Below, one piece after another: positions 14,424 through 24,675 of a DNA stretch of 64,000 bases. The stretch spans positions 163,092 to 227,091 of the forward strand of contig JAPYMA010000388.1 of NCBI GenBank assembly GCA_035041965.1. The letters run 5' to 3'. Position 1 is the first letter of the stretch; each line of letters starts with the position of its first letter. The position numbers and the translations under genes are program-made. The notes under the pieces were generated by a model. The model did not search any database and had not been told where the DNA came from. It worked only from the letters and a program-made list of their open reading frames with translations. The stretch is from Anisakis pegreffii. Taxonomy: Eukaryota > Nematoda > Chromadorea > Rhabditida > Anisakidae.

Positions 14424-14512
14424 GTGCGGATGAGCGATGTGGTGTGTTGCGTTCGGTATCGGAATCCGAACTGACCACATCGATCGTTTCCAGAGGTGTC
14501 ATGAGCCGCGAT
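14424..14512 (-). pseudogene. Fragment of tandem-family gene A, next to gag
   Basis: These 89 bases match 21574-21662, inside the acidic exon of gene A, with six mismatches and no indel. They keep the same minus orientation and reading frame (MTPLETIDVV, then SDSDTERNTPHR). Similarity stops abruptly on both sides. The fragment begins about 55 bases past the gag stop codon. It is too short to be a gene and looks like a captured or transposed exon piece. Confidence 0.8.
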
Positions 14513-14566
14513 CACCCGAATAATACGGAATTCACCTCATACGGCGCCGCATCCACTTCTCCTTGA

Positions 14567-15943
14567 TTAATTGCATCGAAGGCAGCTGTCATTGTAAGCT
14601 GCTGGTTCGATAGTTAATTGTTGCTGAGTGAGCGTTGATGGCCCGTTACGACGAGTTGATGCATTGTTGCACAGCGCTTGATGATGGCCAGAACTGCGAC
14701 AATAATAACATGGTGGTTTGTTGGTACAATCTTTTGAGAAGTGGCCTCTCTTTAGACATCGCAAGCAAAGCTGGAGTTGCTTTGCGCGATTAGTGCGACT
14801 TTGCGTACTTTTGAATCGCTCGCATTCATTTGCCCAATGCCGACCGTTGCAGAAGGGACACACATTGGCTTCATTCTTCTTCTTTCTGTTGTAGTTGTCT
14901 TCCTGACGATGTTGATTGAATTTCTGTTGACCTGCCGACGTTGCTTCTGGTTTGTTGATTTGAATAAGCGATTGGGGCGCATGTTTCGATCGTTCAGCAG
15001 GATTGGACCATTTCATTTGTTCTCTGATTTTCACCATTATTTGCAGTTTCGAACAGAGTTGGTCGACGCTCCATTCAGAAAGCCCTTGCTTTTCGTTATA
15101 AATTTCTAGTAACGCCCACTGAGGCAATTTGCCTTCAATGAGCGTTTCTAGGATTGGTTCGTTGACATTATCACCGAGTTCCTTGAGTTGGCGAATGATC
15201 GCGGTAATCGAATTGACAGTTGAACAGAACGAGGATCGATCGGTGGGCTTCAGGGTTAGCAATTCGTGGTGCAGTTTTCTTCTAAAAGCGCTTGAATCAC
15301 CGAACCTTTGTGATAGGGTTTCTTTTATCGCTTCGTAGTTACGTTCTTCCAGTGCGTAACCAGAGACGGCGTGTGCAGCTGCACTCTGAAGCTTGGGTAA
15401 TTGTACCCATGGTGAGGTTGTTCGAGAGGTTGCGGGGAGAATGGTGGTTTGAGGGTTGGGATCATTGTTGCGACCGGTGGTGTTGGGGGATGTGTGGGTG
15501 ATTGATGGGGAGGAGGCGGTTGCAGTGGAACGTAACTTGGTGTTGATGATTTTGAGATTCGCGTTGATTTCGTCAATGATATCTTTTGCTGTAGATATTG
15601 TGGAAAAGAAACCTTTGGGATCCTTGATAGTTTCGTTGTACGCGGTGAGTTCAGCTTGGGTTGTTGTTCTGCTTTTGATTGATTGTCTCCACTCGTCTGC
15701 ATATTGTGATATGTCGTTGATGTAACGTTCGATTTTGGTTTTAGAGAGTTCGTATTGTTGTTGAATTGATTCCAGATAAGCGTTGAGATCTGCGGTTGCT
15801 GCTTCTGAGTGCCAGTTGATTGGGTTTACGTCGTTGATTATTTTGCTCAGTCGTGCAGTTAGTTCGTTGATAAGAGGTAGTAGAATAGCGGGCATTGTAG
15901 CGATTGAATCAGTTTGTACTGGTTGAGATTCTGGGTTTGACAT
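14567..15943 (-). CDS. gag: BEL/Pao-type retrotransposon gag polyprotein, pol missing
   Basis: One open frame of 458 codons. The N-terminal 140 residues are helical and typical of BEL/Pao Gag. A DUF1759-like part follows, running from LPKL (about residue 185) to YEAIKETLSQRFG, then a DUF1758-proximal region. Near the end are three zinc knuckles: a C-x2-C-x3-H-x4-C (about residue 360) and two C-x2-C-x4-H-x4-C (about 392 and 411). Gag coats the element RNA and assembles particles. Two oddities stand out. LPKL runs almost directly into the late part of DUF1759, so roughly 45-50 residues seem deleted in frame. The frame also stops soon after the third knuckle, with no protease, reverse transcriptase, RNase H or integrase in the next several kilobases. 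The element is therefore non-autonomous or dead, although gag itself is unbroken. Confidence 0.9.
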   Translation of the reverse strand: MSNPESQPVQTDSIATMPAILLPLINELTARLSKIINDVNPINWHSEAATADLNAYLESIQQQYELSKTKIERYINDISQYADEWRQSIKSRTTTQAELTAYNETIKDPKGFFSTISTAKDIIDEINANLKIINTKLRSTATASSPSITHTSPNTTGRNNDPNPQTTILPATSRTTSPWVQLPKLQSAAAHAVSGYALEERNYEAIKETLSQRFGDSSAFRRKLHHELLTLKPTDRSSFCSTVNSITAIIRQLKELGDNVNEPILETLIEGKLPQWALLEIYNEKQGLSEWSVDQLCSKLQIMVKIREQMKWSNPAERSKHAPQSLIQINKPEATSAGQQKFNQHRQEDNYNRKKKNEANVCPFCNGRHWANECERFKSTQSRTNRAKQLQLCLRCLKRGHFSKDCTNKPPCYYCRSSGHHQALCNNASTRRNGPSTLTQQQLTIEPAAYNDSCLRCN

Positions 15944-16180
15944 GGTTGGTTGGTTGAGCGAGTTTGGCGTTTAGTGGTTGTTGATTGTAATTCACCACAG
16001 AGAAGATATTTATTCTGAACAGAGTGCGGATACGAATTGACGGGGACACAGTCGAGGATTGATGTTCGAGCGAACTTAGAATCAGATCGAGAAACAAAAC
16101 TTCAGCTGTGATTCAGCAAAAATAACGAGCAAGATTTGAGATTCAGGTTTTGGACTATTGGAGGTGTGCCTTTATGTAAA
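15944..16180 (-). other. Possible 5' leader / end of 5' LTR of the gag element
   Basis: On the minus strand this region holds an AATAAA about 55 bases before the gag ATG, then a CTGTGG step that could be an LTR end followed by a TGG-initiated primer-binding site. No second LTR copy exists in the window to confirm it, and the sequence stays open in another frame. Treat it as a guess. Confidence 0.3.
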
Positions 16181-16444
16181 AATGATAAGATTTTTTTGGA
16201 AGATTGAGGGCAGTTAAGATAAGGTCACAATGAGATGGGTTGATATAAGAATATCGGAAAACATCTGACAATTGCGAGGAATTGCAGGAATGCACGCATG
16301 TGCAGACAGAGATAAGGATACATATATATTCACATGGGAATAAAGTACAGTATACAGATGTACAGATGAGAGAACATTGGATACATACAAGATTAGCATT
16401 ATCGACTCAGATATCGTTAGCGTCATCATTATAACGGTTGACAG

Positions 16445-16513
16445 TATCAATATTCACATGAATGACATTATCAATTATTGTATCAATATTTACAAGAATG
16501 ACATTATCAATTA
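16445..16513. repeat. Imperfect 33-bp direct repeat
   Basis: The stretch 16445-16477 recurs at 16481-16513 with two mismatches, separated by three bases. It looks like a local tandem duplication in AT-rich intergenic DNA. Confidence 0.85.
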
Positions 16514-16637
16514 CAACAGTAGTTGACGTCATAAACAATAATTAATATGAATATAAATATATGATTAGTAATATCGTTAATAATAATAATAAACATTAAC
16601 AGTAATTAATATTAGGATTGAGAGCAATTAAATAAAA

Positions 16638-16668
16638 AGGTTGCGAGTTCGAATCTCATTCCTTGGCA
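16638..16668 (+). other. 3' half of a tRNA (fragment)
   Basis: The sequence contains GCGAGTTCGAATCTC, a T-arm with a TTCGAAT loop and a good B box (internal Pol III promoter), then CCTTGG as an acceptor-like strand and a T5 run shortly downstream. No matching 5' acceptor strand, D-arm or A box is found upstream. It is a tRNA fragment or part of a tRNA-derived repeat, not a working tRNA gene. Confidence 0.55.
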
Positions 16669-16699
16669 TGATGTTGTTTTTCTCGTTTTAACGGAAAGG

Positions 16700-16930
16700 A
16701 ATACTAACTTTTGTACCACAGTGTTATTTTGTTGGTGCGCCCAGGCCAAAGAAAAGCATTGCAACAGTCGTGACTAGTGTTCGTCGGTAAGCAGTTTTTC
16801 GGACGAAAGGAGAGGGTTCCGGCGGGGAGAAAACCCGACTTTTTTCTCGAGGACCGCCCTCCCCCCATCTAGTTTTATCCCCGACAGAGAGGACGAGATC
16901 CGCTTTATAGCACCTCATTTTGTCAGAAAC
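16700..16930. other. GC-rich island, function unknown
   Basis: About 200 bases are clearly more GC-rich than the surroundings, with runs of C and G near 16810-16870. A 64-codon minus-strand frame crosses it but has no recognisable domain. It may be an old repeat or an element end. Confidence 0.3.
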
Positions 16931-18117
16931 GTTTAATGTTCATTTTGATGTGGTTGGTTCGGAAATTATTAAGTCTCAGTTACCTAGCATGTGTGCTTTG
17001 TAGAGATAATCATTGTGGCTGACTTGCTGAAAATGATGTACTTTAGTAAATGCAGCGGAGAAACAGAAGGAAGTGGATGAGGGCGGGCGCATTACACGAA
17101 CTTGTGAAGAAAGGATAAACGAAACGCTCCTTGCATGCTTGCTTACTGATGAGCATCAACCATTTTCGATGGTGATTTCTTTTCTAAAACATTGCCCAGT
17201 GAGGGAGAATTTTGTTTAACTGTTTGGCTTGCTGAGCTGTCAGCATAGTCGACAACCTGTCTCATGTTTTGCTCAGTTGATAATGGTGACCATTAGCCTT
17301 CAGATCTCAATCTACCAAAAACATGCAAGACGGATTCTCGAGTGCAATGTTTGTTTTGCTCACTTAAAATATTTTTCGACCGAAGTGTTTTGTTCTAATG
17401 TAACACCATACAACCCCGGATATATGCAGTGAAAAGTTAAGCAGAAAACTCTATTGAGTGGGAGACAGTAAGTGTAATAATTAAGCTGGGATACATATCC
17501 ACGAAAATACGATTTTTAATAAAATTTTAACAACAACACGTTAACTTTCTTTTATTATAATAATGTCATGAGTATCGTAAGTAATAATACACTTCACCTT
17601 ATAATAATGTAATCGTAAGGTCGTTATGTGAATTACTCTACAATGAATTTTTGGTCGTCTTGGAACATATATTTTTAAATGGAATCTGTTTTTCAAACGC
17701 ACCGTCACTTTTCATTACAATGTATTATTTTCGTTTTTGAAATGTATTTCAAAATTTTCTACTTGTTGATTATTTCACTACTGTTTAACTGTTTTTCATT
17801 TGGAGGGTGTTTCTTTTCTGAATCATTTTTTGCAGTTGAAAGGTAGTTTTAACATTCCGAAGATGTTGTTTTCTGATCAGAATTGATACATAATGATTTC
17901 TAGCAAAAGTATAGATTCGTAACCACTGATGTGTATATTCTTGTTGCCATGATATTTTGATAAATTTTTGTTATATAACTGCATTCAGACGTTGAATCAG
18001 TCGTTACAAAAGTGTATATCGTAGGAATATGTGGTCCTGGGTAGCTGCAGACTTTTCATTTGTCAAAGTGTACGAGTTTATCTATGGACGTTCTGAACAA
18101 TTTTAGACTTTCACTTT
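16931..18117. other. Intergenic, nothing recognised
   Basis: AT-rich with only short open frames (longest 67 codons, +) and no domain or splice pattern. Confidence 0.4.
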
Positions 18118-18400
18118 AGCGTTTTTTAAGCTTTTCAGTAGATTCCGAAAAATTACGGAATTTCGGTGGATTCGGAAAAGCTTCGGTCTTGTCCCGACTG
18201 AAGAGTTCCGAAAGTCGGTCGGGATTTCGAATGTCAGAATATTGAGATGTGGATTCAGTCGGACTTCAACCGAGCAGTTTCAAAAATCCATCAGATTCCC
18301 GAATTTCGGAACGATGAAATTTGTTTGGTTGCGTATGTAGTCGGTCGGATTTCAACTGACACGAAAGTTTGCTCGCTTGTGGTGTGACATACTTAGGCCA
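18118..18400. repeat. Hairpin-rich repeat with TTCCGAAA-type motifs
   Basis: Motifs such as TTCCGAAA, TTTCGG and GGTCGGGATTTC recur in both orientations. ATTCCG and CGGAAT face each other across eight bases near 18142. CTTCGGTC and GACTGAAG form another stem at about 18181-18203. This looks like a structured dispersed repeat or the end of a DNA transposon; no coding is seen. Confidence 0.5.
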
Positions 18401-20376
18401 GCCTGCCACCAGTTTTTCATTTTCAATTCCGTCGCATTTTATGTCATACTCGACACTCCACTAAAGTAATTTCTTCAGTTATCATCACTGCAATTGTGAA
18501 ATCGCACGCATTTTTTACATTGCACAAACCTTTATTCCACAATGAATTCGATTCTCTTTTTGAGCAGAGCGAAACGAAACGCTGAGGGAATTTTAATCAT
18601 TACCGACCATCACATTTCCAAGCATTTTATTCAGTGAATCGCAAAAGGCGGAATAAAGCAAACGAATGCGAAACACAGATAGTATACTAAAGAACAATAA
18701 TTAAGTTATAGTTGATAAGGAATCAAAAACTGAACTTGGAAACAAAAACCAAAAAGCACGAGAACTTTTCGGAGATAACGGGAAGGAAACGATCAGATAC
18801 GTCTTCAAGTTATTCTGCTCTTCATTTTTTTTTCAACTATTGAACGAATCTTCTCCAACAACTTTCGTAATTCCAAAAACACCCAATTCTAAAAGGTTGA
18901 AGCGAACTAACCCAAATTCCCTTCCCGTTCACTGAACAAAGATACTTCATTCTACCAATCTTAACCCACTTCAAGTGGACACTGTTTCAACAGTGAAACT
19001 TCGCAAGAACCTCTTTCCGAAATCCATTAGAAGGTATCATTTTCAAGTGTATCAACAAGTAGTACAATTCAATCAAGATGCATATCATAAACAAAGATTA
19101 AAAATACACTGACGAATAAAGTGATTCATTAACGAATGAAAAGAAACAGTCAAAACAATTATTGAAATATGTAATTTCGACTGGTGTTGAAATGAACCAA
19201 TTACAATAACGAAACATAAAATTGATAATAGTGAATAATGAATGTTACATTAATAATTGCAACGAACAAGCAACCACCCAAACAAATAATTCATCTTCTG
19301 CACTCTCAATTCTATTCACCTAATTTCTCACTGAACAAACGCTAACGATTTCAAATTCAGAAATTATAATTTCAGTCATTTCTCACCAAGAAAATACGCG
19401 ACTTTCAAAATTATACTGATTTGAGAAAATGGTCAAACGAAACTTTGAAACGAAGGAAACAAGCTTTTGCGTTCCGGACTCCTATCAACACTCTCACACA
19501 TCCCATTCCCTAATTCTCCTCACAAGTTTTAAATATTTCGATGATGCCCTCAATCTATTTTCATATCTTCACTTCTTATCACGAATATTTAATCAGCAAT
19601 CACCTTTCGATGAATGATATACTAACATACGTTCATCTAATAAAAAAACAATCCCACCCTTCCACTATTCTCCTCTATAAAAACACCTTGCAAATGATAA
19701 GATAATATGGGTGAATCATTCAGTTCTATAATCAATTGAAGAACGTTTCATGAAAATGATTCCGTATGCAAATCGATACATTATCAGTTTGACTATGAAA
19801 ATAGCACAACAACATAATCGAACGCATGACGAAGTCCAGTATAAAATGAATACGAGAGCACGATTGAAAATTACTAACGATAAGACATCTGTACTGCACC
19901 ATTAAGGAAATGACATGACATTACGCAGCGTTTCTTTCGAATGCCAACCAGACAACTTTAACTGGATCGCTTCAAAAATCTTCATGGATTATTGAAATTG
20001 CGTAACTCATTATTGGAATACCCTCCGTTGATGTTTAATTACCTCGACGAAGACAACGTATAAGCAAACTACTGAACTGTTATGTATTTACTGAAATGCT
20101 AACAAATTCCATACAGCTATACAGTTTGAAATTAGGACAACTGAACAATAATAGAACCACTACGAATCGAAAAGAAATTCCATATTAGTTCACGCTTCAG
20201 AAAAAGTCAACTCCAGCCTTCAATTTCAAAATATTCGATTAATCCAAACAGACATGTGACATTTACATTGAATTATTACCGACTATGTCCATTATTCAAC
20301 AGACAATCATCTAATTTCAACACTGATAAATATCAGCAACAATGAGTGTTCGAAACTTTAACAAACAAAGATCAAA
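18401..20376. other. Intergenic, nothing recognised
   Basis: AT-rich. The longest frame (62 codons at 19429, +) has no similarity I recognise. It is the 3' flank of tandem-family gene A. Confidence 0.4.
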
Positions 20377-23300
20377 TTAATCAGTTTTCAGGAGAACATT
20401 TCTGCGATATTTAGTGATGATATCGAATATCTCAAACTTGAATTGTGCAAGCGCATTCACATCCATTTTACTCACATCACGTAACGAATCTGCAACCGTC
20501 TCCCCTGAAATCCACTCTTCGTTCATTACCACTGAACTCACTCTATTTATGTATCTCCCACCATGTATATACCTCCCAAAATTCATTGATAAAATTTCGT
20601 AAAATCAACCGGAATTACCGCCTTGGTATTCGATTCGTCTTCCTCTGACAAAACAGAGATGACATGATGTACCTGACTGATCCCGTATTTACGAAAACAG
20701 TAAGTTTTCTACCTTTTAATTTCAGATGGAAGATTCAATTATTGAATCGAATGATTATGCTGGCATTCGAAATAGATTAAATCTCATATCAGACACTCGT
20801 TCATGCTTTCCACAAACAAGCTCCTCATTTCAAAAAGAACAGATACTACAAACGCATAATGAAATAAATAACGAAAGTAAACACACCAATAACTGCGAAT
20901 TCATCACGATTGATGGTGTCGAAACGTTGGATGAGCGAATTTGCTGCTGATATCGTCTCATTCATTTTATACTCCAATTCCAATCGCATTTCCGTATCAT
21001 CGCTATACTGACTCCCTTGCTGTTGCAGATCGTCATCATATTGCTGATTCAAACTTCGATTACGATTCGACATCTGTATCTCGCTGTGAAGTTGCATTCT
21101 TCTGGCACCAGCATTTCTCGTGACCGCACGTCTATCGTTCGTCAATTTCAGACCCATTCTCGCAGCCAGCACCTCCTTGATAGTCATCGATGAAGAAGAT
21201 GAGTTCAGGTCTGGATGAGCACCGATTGCAGCCATCACTGCTTCTTTTGACTCCTCCTCTTGTCCTTCCATTCCATCATCGTCCTCTTCCGCTTCCTCTT
21301 GCTCAGGCTCTAGACCACTGTTATCGACGATAATTGTTTCTTGAGCAACTTGTTGTGGTTGTTGATGGTGTTGTCTCAAATGATAGCGATGTGGTTGCTC
21401 GGGTATGTGCATGTACGGATTACGTCTTGGTGGATGATCGGGTACTGGTATTAGGATGGTGCCGTGAATACCGGTCTCGTCATGCACCACTATCGATTCA
21501 TTATCATCCTCGTCATCTTGATCAGGCATTTGTGATTTGATTGCGTGGTGTGATGCGGCACGCATTGACATCTGTGCAGATGGGCGATGCGGTGTGTTGC
21601 GTTCGGTATCGGAATCCGAATTGACCACATCGATGGTTTCCAGAGGTGTCATAAGCCGCGATGAAGAGTTCGGTGATTGACCTTCATCTGATCTGTATGA
21701 CGACGGTGTGTTCGTTGCGTTCACATACAGTCCTGCTGCGTTCTCATCTGATGCGCGCTGATTCGCTGACTGTTGACTTCGACGACGACGTGCCACTCTT
21801 CGGCTGCTTTCATTCTCCATATATTCCTCATCATCCTCATCCTCATTCATTCCACCACGCTTCATCTCTGAATTATTCGCTGCAGCTCGTCGCAACCTAC
21901 AATTTCCATTTTTCCCACATTTCATATCTTCGATCAGAGCAAATTTCTATTATTCACGAGCGTTATCCAATGACACTTCACTTAAATCAACTGCTGAATC
22001 GCTCACACCCACAAACCACCACGTTTGCACATTAATGACCCCGTCAGTGACGGAAAAACCCCAGAGCATATGGTGACAACGTGCAACTATCTCTTCAAAT
22101 ATATGACACAATTTCAAGCTGAACGTTCCTTTTGCCACTTGCGAATGTGCGAAAATAATACTTGAGGACCAAATATTTGCACGGTCAATTCCGGTCGGTT
22201 CAAGCTTAGGCTAGGATTCACTTCTTCAATTTGATCCGGCCCTCAGTTATGGCATTAAAGTAGGGAAAGAAATTACCTGTGTAAACTTACCTATTCGAAA
22301 TATTATGTCGGTATATTGCCACCAGTGCAGTGGCAAAACGCTGACATATCATTTCAAATCTAATGGCACGAAACAAAAAGTGCTCAACAAACATTTCCAA
22401 CATGTTCAATAGGGAAATAATGCTGCTATAAAAGCAACACAGAGTTTGATTAACTATCGAATTGGGTGCCATACGACGTCACGAAATGTATTCCAATTGT
22501 TTATTTCATAAAATTTAACAACAACAATTTACAGATATATAAAACATTCGAATACCTTTTCAGACGTATCGAGGTATAGGATTTACGAACACGTTGCCAT
22601 GATGGGTATGTGGTCGCGATACTCAGTCTACTACCCGGCGGGGCTTGCGAAGACGATGCCAGTTCGATTGCTCGCTCGAAACCCTAATAAATTTACAGAC
22701 GTACGGAAAGCCGTTATAAATGCTGATCAACACATGCGTGTACAAAAATATCTGTATACAGTATGTGAGGTGAATGAGCACAAAGTTTCAGGAATTGAAA
22801 AAGAGAAGTGACCTTTTGCCAAGCATCTTTTGGATTACACTTCAGTCCTTTCACCTCTCGCCGCGCACTTCTGTCCAGCATTAACGCCTGCACTTCCTCG
22901 TAACGCAACGGCACACATTCAGGGTTATGTCTCGGGAATTTATTACCACTCACAACGCCATCAACAACCTTCAACTTGGCCACTTCACCTTCATGACGTC
23001 TGCGTCTGATTGTGTCACATCTACTACATCTGTAACCATACTCATTACGGCAACAGTCCAAATCTTATTATGGCAATAGCCACCGATTCACTTAATAATC
23101 ATATTTTATATATGAACTAGTTCTACTTCATTTGAAATTCATCATATCCAATCAGAAACCAACTAATACAATAATTTTTTAAAGAATTAACAATTGTGTG
23201 AAATTTTACCGATAGTATTTGGTATTTTTACGATGAAATGAAGCTCTGTACATTCGAGCATCACCAGTCGCATTGTAGATAATCAACGCATCAGTTTTAA

Positions 23301-23703
23301 GATTTTGAGACAATCCCAAATACACTTTATTCGCTTCCTCAGCGCTGAAACTGCATAAGTTTATATGGCAAAGGGACATACACACACTTAGTGATCACAA
23401 CTGATCACAGTTTGTTCTATGTGATATCACATGTATAAAATGTATTGTTTCACACAAAACTTTCACCACAACAAGCAGTCACATCCGAGCATTCATTTGA
23501 TCAATAAAACTTCCTAAATGCGATACTATTCAATGACTTGACCAATAAGTGAAAGTAAAGTGCTGAACAAACTACTCCAAAGGCTAATTGAAAGATGTCA
23601 TATTTGTACAGTTCTCTAAAACAATAAAATTATAACAAGCTGATAAAAAATAACAAAAAGCAACGAACGGTGGTTTCGTTTCAACTGGCTGTTCGGTGTC
23701 CAT
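20377..23703 (-). CDS. Tandem-family gene A: C2HC finger, acidic nuclear-type protein
   Basis: Unnamed family, function unknown. Exons 23703-23669, 23344-23210, 23029-22813, 22340-22291, 21896-20887 and 20504-20377 join in phase to 524 residues. The ATG follows a TTTCAG acceptor by 22 bases. The finger is C58-x2-C61-x29-H91-x3-C95, followed by MLDRSARREVKG, which parallels MDRQSRREI in C and D. The long fifth exon is acidic, with RRR, poly-Q, poly-S and E/D runs. The last exon (ADSLRDVSK, then FEIFDIITKYRRN) aligns with the helical C-termini of B-D. Gene A differs from B-D in having an extra intron immediately before the first finger Cys and no KRDPxTGR motif. Its first exon is short and its donor (GTTCGT) is weak, so the N-terminus is less sure. 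It is likely a nuclear DNA-associated protein (inference). An 89-bp piece of its acidic exon is copied at 14.4 kb. Confidence 0.75.
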
Positions 23704-23727
23704 ATTGAAATCAATAATGCACTTCCT

Positions 23728-24675
23728 GAAAATGACACTCCTTCTTAAGATAAGGAACGTTCTCGAGATCTTTCGACGACTGCGCCAAAACACCAAACCA
23801 AAGAATTGAACACAGCAAAATTTCCTATCAAAGATGAAGAAAAATGCGTGAAACAATTAAATGCTATCGCTTTGTACTTCAATCAAACATCGAAAGTGCG
23901 ATACTTTTTGCGATGGACAGTGAAAAGAGAGCAGTGAAGTGACAACGAGAAAAGATATGCAGCGGATTAATAACGCAGATATTAGCATTAAAAAGCGATC
24001 ATCATCACAAAATTTTATCACAGAAATGCGTTACAATAAAATACATCAAAATACCAAAACTTAATCGAAAATGAAGTACATCATTGTGCATTTTGTTTGC
24101 CATCCAACAATGGTAACATAATAATTAGAATTGAGCAATTGAAAAATTGACAGCAAATGAAACAAATTCGATATATAACGAAATCATCTTATGAAAAAAG
24201 TGTTGTGCGATGGAATGGCGATATCGTTACAAATTTCAAATTGAAGTAGAACAACTCGTAGCGAACTTTCGAAAAACGAAAAGTTGTTGTATGATGAATA
24301 CTGAACCCGTTACTTCAATAAATTCATTTCCATGTTGGTTGATTTTGAATTAATCTCGGTGAGAATGGATTTAAAAACGCATACGATCTAATTCAAAAGG
24401 CATGATAATCGATCACGAGAGCGATTAAAAGAATACTAGGAAATTTGATGGGCACAATCAGTTCAAATTTTTATGAATTATTTGTTTATGGTTTATGAAT
24501 TTAAAATAGAGCACTTTATAAAGTTTTCTTCAAATTGTGCTATTCAAGCTAATGTACAATGACACCATTATCGTTCGGTGTACAAATGAAAGCACCGTCC
24601 AACTTCTACAAAATTCACTCGAGCAAGGCTCTTGTGTCTTGAAAGCAACTCCAAAACATTTCACAACCGAACAAA
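23728..24675. other. Intergenic between genes A and B
   Basis: No coding signal beyond 23727, which is the splice acceptor before the gene A start. AT-rich sequence runs to the stop codon of gene B. Confidence 0.4.

Noticed and set aside
14777..15702. Several open frames overlapping gag on both strands
   Set aside because: Shadows. The 458-codon minus frame alone carries the zinc knuckles and family pattern.
16724..16918. 64-codon minus-strand frame in the GC-rich island
   Set aside because: No domain, no splice context, and its composition is explained by the C/G runs.
20846..21925. Gene A as a single 359-codon gene starting at 21925
   Set aside because: The ATG lies before an acceptor (TTGTAG at 21897). 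Phases and paralogues show the exon starts at 21896 and joins upstream finger exons.
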